From the NCBI GenBank assembly GCA_016110215.1, contig JADWQD010000012.1:62001-126000 (forward strand): a stretch of DNA of 64,000 nt, in the 5' to 3' direction. Positions 34,971 through 43,354 of this stretch are shown here, in pieces. The notes beneath the pieces are model-generated. The model searched no databases. It was not told where the DNA came from and saw only the letters and a list, made by a program, of their open reading frames with translations. The position numbers and the translations under genes are program-made. Positions within the stretch are counted from its first letter, which is position 1, and every line of letters starts with the position of its first letter. This DNA is from Capronia americana. Taxonomy: Eukaryota > Ascomycota > Eurotiomycetes > Chaetothyriales > Herpotrichiellaceae.

Positions 34971-36011
34971 ATGGTCTCCCTCTCCGACATCCACCTCAAC
35001 AACACCTCCCTCCAAAGTGCCGGGTCTGGCCCCACGGTCGCGCTCGTCGGCGCCACAGCCGGCATCGGACTCGCAACCTTCCATGCCCTGCTAAAGCACA
35101 CCTCCTCCCCGACCATCTACCTCGTCGGCCGGGATGCGTCTCGACTAGACGACCTCGTCGCCTCGGCCCAGAAATCGTACCCCAACCCGGGGGCCACCAT
35201 CGTGCCGATCGTCGCGGGGGATCTCACGCTCGTCCAGCACGCCGAGGCCGCAGCCCGGCAAATCGCGTCCCTCACCTCGCGGCTCGACCTCCTCATCATG
35301 TCGCCGGGCTACCTGTCATTCAGCTCCACGCCCGACTTCTCCCCCGAAGGCCTCGACCGGATCACCAGCGTCCGGTTCCACGCGCGCATGCGCTTCCTCG
35401 TCACGCTGCTGCCGGCTCTGCGCGCGGCGCCGAACCCGCGCGTCATCAGCGTGCTGGCCGCCGGGCAGGAAGGGCCCCTCGTGCTCGACGATCTGGGCAT
35501 GACGCGCCCGGGCACGTATGGGCCCATCTACGCTGCGAGTGCGGCCGCGTCGATGACGACGCTGTTCTTCGAGGAACTGGCCACCAGGCCCGGCAATGAC
35601 AAGATCGTCTTCGTGCATTTATTCCCCGGGCTCGTGGGCACGGGGCTGAAGGTGGTCAATTCCGGCTGGGCGCTGTCCCTGCTGTGGGACTGGATCGTCA
35701 GGCCGTTGTTCGGGGTTCTAGGCTCGACGGCCGAGAATGCAGGTGAGAGGGTCCTCTTTGCGGCGACGAGTGGGCGGTTCAGACGCGTCAAGCCCGAGGA
35801 CGCGGACAGCCTGGCCGGCACGTTGATCCAAAGAGGGAGCACAGGTGTGTTGGGCAGCGGCGTGTATATCGTGGGTGAGAAATCAGAGGTCGTAAAGCCA
35901 AAGGAAGGGGGGAAGGATGTATTGGAGACGCTGAGAGGGCAAGGGGCCGCAAAGAAGGTGTATGATTATACGATGGGGGAGTTTGAGAGGATCGAGAAGA
36001 TGAGTGGTTGA
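34971..36011 (+). CDS. Short-chain dehydrogenase/reductase, atypical
   Basis: A single exon of 346 residues. The Rossmann nucleotide site GATAGIG is at residues 27-33, followed by YLVGRD at the second beta strand, DLTL, and LDLLIMSPGYLSF in place of the usual NNAG. The expected Tyr-x3-Lys pair is not seen: the aligned stretch reads TYGPIYAASAAASMTTLFFEELA, with a Tyr but no Lys four residues on. HLFPGLVGTGL follows as in fungal oxidoreductases of this type. The substrate is unknown and the cofactor is probably NADP(H) or NAD(H). Coding bias is very GC-rich in the first 270 codons. The ATG at 34971 is chosen because it has a strong context and no upstream in-frame ATG. Confidence 0.85.
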   Translation: MVSLSDIHLNNTSLQSAGSGPTVALVGATAGIGLATFHALLKHTSSPTIYLVGRDASRLDDLVASAQKSYPNPGATIVPIVAGDLTLVQHAEAAARQIASLTSRLDLLIMSPGYLSFSSTPDFSPEGLDRITSVRFHARMRFLVTLLPALRAAPNPRVISVLAAGQEGPLVLDDLGMTRPGTYGPIYAASAAASMTTLFFEELATRPGNDKIVFVHLFPGLVGTGLKVVNSGWALSLLWDWIVRPLFGVLGSTAENAGERVLFAATSGRFRRVKPEDADSLAGTLIQRGSTGVLGSGVYIVGEKSEVVKPKEGGKDVLETLRGQGAAKKVYDYTMGEFERIEKMSG

Positions 36012-37362
36012 GAGTGAGGGGAGGGTGATTGATTAAGACTGGTGTTGATTGATGAAATGGAGTGTAATATAGAATGAAGTGAAATGTCTGTCGAATGAAA
36101 ACCTGTAATATCGACTATTTCAATGTATTGTATCGGCGGGTGGTGTGGTGACTTGCGTAGTCGCCTGTCTAACTACCTGAGTATCCGCCAGCGTGCCTAC
36201 CTATTAACCTACATCTCAGACCAGCAAAACTGCGGGATGATGGAGAAGCCCAAGAGCAAGAGCAGGAGCAAGAGCAAGTGATTCCTGTTTTTCTCTTTCA
36301 CGGCCCTGTAAGTCTTCAACTGTGGAAGGAGGAGGCAGCGATGGTCAATCGTCAACTCAACTTCCCCTTTCCACGCGAGATGCACACCTAGCCCGGCTTA
36401 GCCCAGCCAGTCGCTTAAGCAGATACATGGTAATTACGCATCTCGCTCGACTCGACTCGACTCGATTCGACTCGCGAACCCCATCGACTGGAATATATAG
36501 TACTGTAGCTCGCATCGCTAAGAAATCCACATCCAAGACTCGCGCGCGCCTTAGCTAAGCTTCGTATCAGCAGTACGTACTTACTTACTGTATCGTGTGT
36601 AGGTAATCGGTCACTGACTGAAGTACGTCGGAGAGAGAGGGGGGGAGGGGTACGTACTAAGGAGTACGGAGTACGGTCTACCTTACGCCTCCAGGTACTT
36701 ACTTGTTACTCCGTACTGTACCGAGTAATAACAGCAGCGATCCGTCGGCGTGGCGCAAAAGAAAAAAGCAATGAGCGATGCAGAATTGCCGGTATTGGCT
36801 ATATCCTACCCTTTGGTGTGACCGCGCCAGGAACTTTTATCAAGGGCCTTTTGGAAAGGCCTAACTGCCAATTGGAAGATACATCGCGCACGCCTTGCAT
36901 ACAGACGGTCGGAAGGCTTGAGCTGCTTGAGGCGCAGCGACGAATGAACGTAGGGACGGACAAGAGCAGGGCGACCTTTGGCTTGGAATGCTAGGACCAA
37001 TAGCTTTCGGCAAGCCTGTGAACCTATCCTAGCCGCAGCTGGCTTAAGCATGATATATAGATAAACAATGATGAAGCCACTACTGCTCCATTGTAAAGTA
37101 AGCTTTAGAAGGGTAACGGCCGAGCGGCATAGTCTGCTTCGCCCTTCTGCGGATCGTGCAGCCAACTACATGCAATCCAGCGTCCAAAGCTCAACTTCTC
37201 ACTGTAAGTTCCTCAGTGCCTCTGGTCTCTCGCGCCCGTTCTTCGTTTATTGTTCTCTGCCTGGATCCCGCCATGGCAGTGCTCATGCCGGCTCAATGCA
37301 TATTGAGAGCCTCCACAGCAGCTGACGCTTTCATCCAGACATGAAATTTCTCGCGACAAAAG
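36012..37362. other. Intergenic, repeat-rich
   Basis: Contains simple-sequence runs: agagcaagagcaggagcaag near 36252, ctcgactcgactcgactcg near 36446-36476, a gagagagaggggg run near 36631, and an inverted pair around gtacggagtac (36663-36674) and tactccgtac (36707-36716) that could pair as a hairpin. No gene was supported. The last 170 bp hold the promoter of the HET-domain gene. Confidence 0.65.
36446..36476. repeat. (CTCGA)n simple repeat
   Basis: About five to six tandem copies of ctcga/ctcgact with one ctcgatt variant, in the gap between the dehydrogenase and HET genes. Confidence 0.8.
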
Positions 37363-39501
37363 ATGGATGGCTTCAAATACGACCCAATCGACCTCGAAGG
37401 CCGTTCTTTCCGCGTCGTACGCCTTCTACAAGGAGACACTCACCCTATCAGGTGTGAGCTCTTTGAGTCATGGCTTGACCGACCAGATTCTGATGTGGAC
37501 TTTACTGCTTTGTCGTACACATGGGGGGCCAAGGAAACACCGTGCCGGATTGTGGTCAATGGGAGCAGTCTGGCAATTACCCGAAACCTCTACTCCGCCT
37601 TGGAACAGTTACGCCACAAAGAAGAAGACTGTATTGTCTGGACCGACGCAATTTGCATCGATCAGGGGAACGATAAGGAACGAGGTCATCAAGTTGGACA
37701 GATGGCATCCATCTATTCCAAGGCTGAGCGGATTGTTATATGGCTTGGACCCTCCACTGAAGAGACAGACCTATTCATGGACGCTGCTGCGGAGTTTAGC
37801 AAAACCCGCCTGAAACAGGAACAGGCCAACTGGACACCTCCCGACGAGCATTGGATCTATGTCTGGAAGAGCATTCTGAAAAAACGCCTCTATAACGAGG
37901 AAGCTGTGTGCCGTGGTCTGGAATCTTTATTGGATCGGCCTTGGTTCAAGAGAATCTGGGTTTTGCAAGAAGTTGCCAACGCACGAACTGCCGATGTCGT
38001 TTGCGGATCCAAGTCCATCCCAGCGAAAACTTTTGTTCTTGCCTCCCACTTGACCGGAGTTACACCAAATCCTCACTGTCAGGCCGTCTTAGATATTATG
38101 CCTGGTGCCTCACGAAATAGGTCCTGGTGGACGCAGAAGCGAGACCTTCGGACATTATTAGCAAAATTTGGTGCCAGCGAAGCCTCCGACTCGCGGGACA
38201 TTATCTATGCCCTATTAGGTATGTCCACAGACGCTTGCGCTTCAGGTTTCCTATACGCGAACTACGAGGTTTCCGTTGAGCAAGCGATACACAACACGAT
38301 GTTGTTCCTAGTTGACCTCCACGAATGTGACCGAAATGGCCTCCAACTTCCCAGCTGGAGTCTAACAAACTTCCTTTCAAGGTTAGATGACCTCAGTACG
38401 GCTATATATTGGTCGAAGCCTTCGTGGGATGCGTCGAGTATGAAAGTGCTTGTCGACATGGGACTGGATCTCGATGCAAGGCTGCACCACGCAGTCATGC
38501 ACGGGGATGTCCAGGAAGTGAAAGCTCTGATCAAGGCCGGGGCAAGGGTCAACGAAAGAAGCAAGGGAAACGAGACAACACATTATGAAGCAACGCTGGA
38601 TCTTGTCGTCACCGAGAGCGGGTTCTGGGATAGGACTAGGAGGTCTGATAAGGGAGAGACGCCGTTCTTCCGAGGAGTCTGGAGAGGAAATTTGGACATA
38701 GTGTCGCTACTGATCGAAAATGGAGCAAACGTCAATGATGAAAGCAACGGAGAAACGGCGTTATCCACGGCAGTCCAGACATGGAACGAAGGGATCCTGT
38801 CACTTCTCATCAAAGGTGGAGCTGACAGGAGCAAAAAATTCAACGGAGCGACACTATCATCATCAGCAAAGGGAAATATGAAGATTGTGCACCAACTGAT
38901 CGACAGCAGCCTAGATCCTTTTATAAAAGCTGCATCTGGGATGACAATACTCCATTTAGCGTCCATGGTTGGGAGCACGGCGATTCTGGACCTACTTCTT
39001 GATGCCAAAACGTGTCTTTACGAAAGCGACGATGAAGGAAGAACAGCGCTACATATGGCAGCTCTCGCAGGAGAACATGAGTCTGTGAAGAGACTACTCA
39101 ATTCTGGAGCGGACACTTATATTCGAGATCGAACCGGGATGACGGTACTCCACTATGCAGCTGTGGGTGGGAGCGTGGTGGTTATGAAGTTTCTCCTCGA
39201 CAGTGGAATGAGTGTTGACGAAAGAGATAAAGAAGGAAGAACGGTTCTACATATGGCAGCTCTCGCAGGACAACATGAGATTGTGAAGAGCCTGCTCAAC
39301 TCTGGAGCGGACATTTCTCTTCGAGATCGAACAGGGGGGACGGTACTACACTATGCAGCTATAGGTGAAAGCGTGGTGGTTATGAAGTTTCTCCTCAACA
39401 GTGCAATTAGAGGAAGAACAGTACAATATAGGGCACTCTCGCCGGGCGTGGGAAGGCTTATGTCCCGCAGGACCTTCAAAATGCCAACTCTAATTGGATA
39501 G
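37363..39501 (+). CDS. HET-domain protein with C-terminal ankyrin repeats
   Basis: A single exon of 712 residues. The HET domain (about residues 45-300) shows its signatures in order: DFTALSYTWGA, IVWTDAICIDQGN, RIVIWLGPS, WFKRIWVLQEVA and DSRDIIYALLGM. Ankyrin repeats fill about residues 365-690 (LHHAVMHGDVQEVKALIKAGA, TALHMAALAGEHESVKRLLNSGAD and others). HET domains occur in fungal heterokaryon-incompatibility and innate-immunity proteins and trigger cell death when activated; ankyrin repeats act as recognition or assembly modules. Here HET is joined directly to ANK with no NACHT in between. Two 198-bp units (39034 and 39232) are nearly identical, and a third copy is truncated with a frameshift, so the last 20 or so residues are not ankyrin-like. 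Confidence 0.93.
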   Translation: MDGFKYDPIDLEGRSFRVVRLLQGDTHPIRCELFESWLDRPDSDVDFTALSYTWGAKETPCRIVVNGSSLAITRNLYSALEQLRHKEEDCIVWTDAICIDQGNDKERGHQVGQMASIYSKAERIVIWLGPSTEETDLFMDAAAEFSKTRLKQEQANWTPPDEHWIYVWKSILKKRLYNEEAVCRGLESLLDRPWFKRIWVLQEVANARTADVVCGSKSIPAKTFVLASHLTGVTPNPHCQAVLDIMPGASRNRSWWTQKRDLRTLLAKFGASEASDSRDIIYALLGMSTDACASGFLYANYEVSVEQAIHNTMLFLVDLHECDRNGLQLPSWSLTNFLSRLDDLSTAIYWSKPSWDASSMKVLVDMGLDLDARLHHAVMHGDVQEVKALIKAGARVNERSKGNETTHYEATLDLVVTESGFWDRTRRSDKGETPFFRGVWRGNLDIVSLLIENGANVNDESNGETALSTAVQTWNEGILSLLIKGGADRSKKFNGATLSSSAKGNMKIVHQLIDSSLDPFIKAASGMTILHLASMVGSTAILDLLLDAKTCLYESDDEGRTALHMAALAGEHESVKRLLNSGADTYIRDRTGMTVLHYAAVGGSVVVMKFLLDSGMSVDERDKEGRTVLHMAALAGQHEIVKSLLNSGADISLRDRTGGTVLHYAAIGESVVVMKFLLNSAIRGRTVQYRALSPGVGRLMSRRTFKMPTLIG
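39034..39429 (+). repeat. Near-identical 198-bp ankyrin-encoding units
   Basis: Units 39034-39231 and 39232-39429 each encode two ankyrin repeats (66 residues), with long identical stretches such as catatggcagctctcgcagg and gtggttatgaagtttctcct. The second unit is interrupted at its end by a deletion of about 21 bp before aggaagaacagtac. A third unit starts there but carries a 1-bp loss (ggcactctcg against ggcagctctcg), which shifts frame and ends the array. Confidence 0.85.
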
Positions 39502-40627
39502 ATAACGGGGTGGCCATGTTCGGCGGTTGCAATCAACAGAAGGAAAAGGAAGGAAAAAACCGATCCCGTCACCTAGCGGGAAAGGATTGTCCACCAAAAA
39601 GACCTGGTCCTCATAACTGGAAACCTGAGCCTTGGGCTCGCTACTTAGGTAGTATTCATGCACGAGTGCTCTTCGTATGGCATCTTCTTCCTCTTCCTTA
39701 TCTTGATGATAACCATGCCTTGTGGGTGTCTACACAGGACAGTACTTGGGTGAAGTGAAGGAAGTGAGAACCCGTGGATAGGTAGGTAAGTCAGTTTATC
39801 GTAGCAAGTAACAGTAGAGTTGTTAGTACATACTGTAGGCACTCACTAATTACGTTGAGTTTTGGCGGTCGTGGCGTGGCGTGGCGTGGCGGTCAGTGTG
39901 GCGTTTGATAACGGCAGAAGGAATACAAACCTCGTACTAATGTGAAAGTCCTCCCTATCGGCTTAGGGTCGCTTGTCGCCGGTCCGTCGTCGCCGGTCGC
40001 CGAAAGAAGGAGAAGGACAAACAAGTACGGAGGAAATGTGAACCCTGTAGGCTTTGACTATGTAGGTTTCGTAGCTGAAGGCATGGATGCACACCAGAGA
40101 GACGCATTCGAAATATGAGCTGGTGGTATGGCAACTATTGACGCGCACGTGGACTAACAAGGCTGCTACTGCTTCCAGACAAGTATATTGACTTCTATTC
40201 TTTCCGCCTTCGTGATATAAATACAGTATAGTATGTAAGGAACCAGATGGCAGGTGGCAGGTGACAGGTGACAAGTCAGATGCATGATAGATAGATAATA
40301 TCCCCCGAAATAATCGCATGTCGCATCCATCACCCGACAGTCCGAGTACTCTGTACTCTGTATGGGTATCAGATTCGTCAACGGTAGCTAGATGGTATCT
40401 CGTCGCGCGTGAAACAGGATGATGCTCGGGCTCGCTGTGGTTGTAATAGAGGATGTCGGGAGTAAGGAAATGGAACGTAGAGCCAGCTACAGTATATAGC
40501 CATCATCGCTCTTCTTCGTGAGTTGTCGTTGATCTCGCTGTTCAAGAGCAAGATCAAGGTCAAGATTAAGCACAAGCTCAATTCCAAACCAAGCTCAATC
40601 TCAAGCCAAGCAAGCTCGAGCCCAAGC
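39502..40627. other. Intergenic, repeat-rich
   Basis: Contains ggcgt repeats (about 39871-39890), gtcgccgg repeats (about 39973-40000), caggtgrcaggtgac repeats (about 40249-40275), a gtactctgtactctgta repeat near 40346, and caagctca/caagatca repeats (40545-40632) at the very end of the pseudokinase gene. No gene seen. Confidence 0.6.
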
Positions 40628-43354
40628 TCATACTTGCTGTCTACGCCCCTGGCTTAGGAGGTGTTGATCCTGCCGAGATCGGCTGCGTGAAGATGATTTG
40701 GCCGTGTGTGGGCGTCTCGTCTGGCGAATCATTTCATGATAGTCATCCTCGTCATAATCCAATGTCTTTGGGAGACTGTCAACCCGAAGGGGCCGGCCTC
40801 CGGTGGTCGCGTGGGAAATATGATTCAGCGCCGCGAAATCATCGTTCGATGTCTTCATCCGGGGTAGTCGCTGGTTCGGTTTGGCTGAACGCACTTTCAA
40901 CGGGATAGGAGGCACTGGGGGGAGGCCTCGGTCCGGAGGCGGCTTAGGAGGTCGCTCGGCTGGTGGCCGGGGAAAGTATTTGACCCCTTCGTCCGAAGAT
41001 GCGCTGGTGCTATAGTTGAGGTAGGTGAAGGCACCAGTGTCGACCGACTCGCCGAAAGATAGCCTCGGGTCGACCTGGCTGTCGTTGTTGTGCCAGTTGT
41101 GCCAGGACTTCTGTTTCGGGGTGTCGTGTTCGCTCGACCACGGTATGTGGTGGTGCTCGGGGGTCGCCACGTCCTCGCGGGTGTTCGTCCGGCGCATCGA
41201 CTGGTCCCGAGATCGAGGACTTTCGGCGACGACTGTATCCGAGAGGCCGTCGAAATTGAACGATAATAGCGAGCTCGCCGATGTCGCGCCTGGTGTCGTC
41301 GACACGCTTGGAGACGTGTGGAAGACTGGGGACTGGAGCATCGGGCCGTCGTGGAGAAATCGTTGCGGCCGTGGCGGTGGTTGTTCTGTGTGTAGGACCA
41401 GCGCATTAGGGGAGGGTTGACGTGGTCGATCGTCGGATCGGTGCCTCGTCAACTCTCGATCCGAAACGTTCCTCTCCCGGATGGGAATGCTGACGTTCCT
41501 TTGGATGCTCTCCTTTTTATGTTCGGCCGCACAATGAAGTCGCTCGATACCGGCAAAGCGCTGGATATGGTCGCCGATTTTCCTCTCCAACTGCCCGCTG
41601 GACAGCCGTGCGGCCGGATCGCGCTCGAGACACTGGAGAGTGAGCTGCACGACGGCGCCGACAGCATGATAGACATGGCCCTCATTCTTCTTGGCCTTCT
41701 TCTCGGCATCGTTCTGTAGCGACTGAGCCCACAGAAAGACTTGTCCCAGGTTGGCGTGGAAACTGGCATCCGCCAGTCCACCGCCACGGCCGGCCATTCG
41801 ATTCTTCGACGATCGGTGCCGCTGGAACGAACCGTAGCTGCGCTTGCAGAGTAGGTTCAAGATGTCCATGATCACTGCGCCGAGTGAGAAGATGTCTGAC
41901 GCGAACATGTCCTGTTCGACCGATTGCCAAGTCTGAACCACCGCACTTCGGCCTTCTGGGGCCGAGACAAACATATGATTATTGAGAGAAGGGCCGCTTT
42001 TGTTGCCGTTTGAGCTTGTAGACGACAGAATTGACGGCGCCCTTCCTCGGAACGTAGGGTCGAAGGCTCGGCGTGCTGTTCCCTGACTTGAGACAGATTT
42101 GCTGTCGGTCGGTGACAACACGTCACGCTCGCGCGCAATGGGCTGCGACGGAGCGTCTGGAGGCATCGCCGAGCTGAGGCGCAACCGGGCATAATCTCCT
42201 CTCGATGTGGCCTGAAATGTATACGTCGCCGCTGAAGACGCGGACCTGCTTCTGGCCGGGTTACTGCCATCTGTAGTATTGAATCTTCCATTCCCACCAG
42301 CCCTCCGCCCCGACCGGCCGCCTGACGGGAGTGAAACAGCTGCAGACCCAGTACTCTGGATAGTCACAGCCCGCTTCCATCTCTCGGGTGGGCCGTACTG
42401 ATAGGCTTCGATGTCGTCCGGTTTTGCCCTGTCGCGGAGCAAGCCATCGCCGTCCAACAAGCCCAAAGATATGCGAAAGGTCTCATCGACCTGAATGTTG
42501 GACGGCCGAATGGCTCCATGAAACTCGCCGTTGCTGTGGAGCCAGGCCAGAGCATTAGCAAGGCAGTGAGGCCAATTGATTAGAATCTGTCGCCGCTCTT
42601 TCTTTGACAGGGCAGAAAAGCTCTTTGGAGAATCGGTCAGGAATGTCTTGAGAGTCCATTCCGGCGCAGGGAGCGAAAGCACGTTGAAGTTGCCTTGATG
42701 CAGATAGGAGCCGAAAACCGACACAACATGCTCATGGCAGAGTCTCCTGCTGGCTGCGATCTCGTTCAAGATCTCCTCCTCGGTTAAAGGAGCCTCGAGC
42801 TTGATGCGCCGGCGAATGAAGACCCTCTGATTGGCAGGAGGGAGGCGAACCTTGTCGACGCCATCGTGGCCGAGGGAGAGAACCACCGATTTCAGGTTGA
42901 GAGGGATGATCGGGACCGTTTCCTCGTCGGCATAGCGGATGTGTTCTCCTTCGCCGACGACTCGAGTGAGGAACTTGAACTGGTTCTTGTAGAACCGTTT
43001 GTTCAAAGCTCGGTCGGGCTCGTACGACAACCGAAGATCGGGAACGGCGTCCTCGATGACGGGGAGGTCTTCGTCGTCAAAGGAGTCATCGATGATGCCA
43101 AAGATCTGATCCGGGACCCCGGTGGCGACGAGGATGAGGAAGAATCGTTTGGCCCTGGTCAAGATCCAATCCAAGTAGGTGTCGTCGGTCAAGTCGCCTC
43201 CGAAGTACAACGCCCGCTGAAGAAGTTCCTGCTCGTTCGGTCGGAGATGGGAATGCACATAAGCTGAGGTGACGGTCTCGTCAACACGCTCGTCCGTCCA
43301 CAACGACATCATGCAGGCGAGCAGCGTCGACGGACAGGAAGACGGGAGATGCAA
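40628..43354 (-). CDS. Protein-kinase-fold protein, probable pseudokinase
   Basis: One exon of 908 residues. The kinase fold runs from about residue 170 to 600: LTEEEILNEIAASRRLCHEHVVSVFGSY (helix C and beta 4), a catalytic-loop position reading FHGAIRPSNIQVDE instead of HRDLKxxN, DGDG (301-304) where DFG is expected, PPERW (322-326) matching the APE motif, and ASDIFSLGAVIMDIL (485-499) matching helix F. About 145 low-complexity residues are inserted between APE and helix F. The glycine loop and the catalytic Asp are not evident, so catalysis is unlikely; scaffolding is inferred. The C-terminal 300 residues are Ser/Pro-rich with PPKPPPDRGLPPVPP, a possible SH3 ligand. ATGs at 43312 and 43309 are alternative starts. 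Confidence 0.82.
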   Translation of the reverse strand: MHLPSSCPSTLLACMMSLWTDERVDETVTSAYVHSHLRPNEQELLQRALYFGGDLTDDTYLDWILTRAKRFFLILVATGVPDQIFGIIDDSFDDEDLPVIEDAVPDLRLSYEPDRALNKRFYKNQFKFLTRVVGEGEHIRYADEETVPIIPLNLKSVVLSLGHDGVDKVRLPPANQRVFIRRRIKLEAPLTEEEILNEIAASRRLCHEHVVSVFGSYLHQGNFNVLSLPAPEWTLKTFLTDSPKSFSALSKKERRQILINWPHCLANALAWLHSNGEFHGAIRPSNIQVDETFRISLGLLDGDGLLRDRAKPDDIEAYQYGPPERWKRAVTIQSTGSAAVSLPSGGRSGRRAGGNGRFNTTDGSNPARSRSASSAATYTFQATSRGDYARLRLSSAMPPDAPSQPIARERDVLSPTDSKSVSSQGTARRAFDPTFRGRAPSILSSTSSNGNKSGPSLNNHMFVSAPEGRSAVVQTWQSVEQDMFASDIFSLGAVIMDILNLLCKRSYGSFQRHRSSKNRMAGRGGGLADASFHANLGQVFLWAQSLQNDAEKKAKKNEGHVYHAVGAVVQLTLQCLERDPAARLSSGQLERKIGDHIQRFAGIERLHCAAEHKKESIQRNVSIPIRERNVSDRELTRHRSDDRPRQPSPNALVLHTEQPPPRPQRFLHDGPMLQSPVFHTSPSVSTTPGATSASSLLSFNFDGLSDTVVAESPRSRDQSMRRTNTREDVATPEHHHIPWSSEHDTPKQKSWHNWHNNDSQVDPRLSFGESVDTGAFTYLNYSTSASSDEGVKYFPRPPAERPPKPPPDRGLPPVPPIPLKVRSAKPNQRLPRMKTSNDDFAALNHISHATTGGRPLRVDSLPKTLDYDEDDYHEMIRQTRRPHTAKSSSRSRSRQDQHLLSQGRRQQV

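Noticed and set aside
40687..43267. Plus-strand frames across the pseudokinase gene
   Set aside because: Antisense to a single 908-residue frame with kinase-fold motifs; no family recognised in the shadows.
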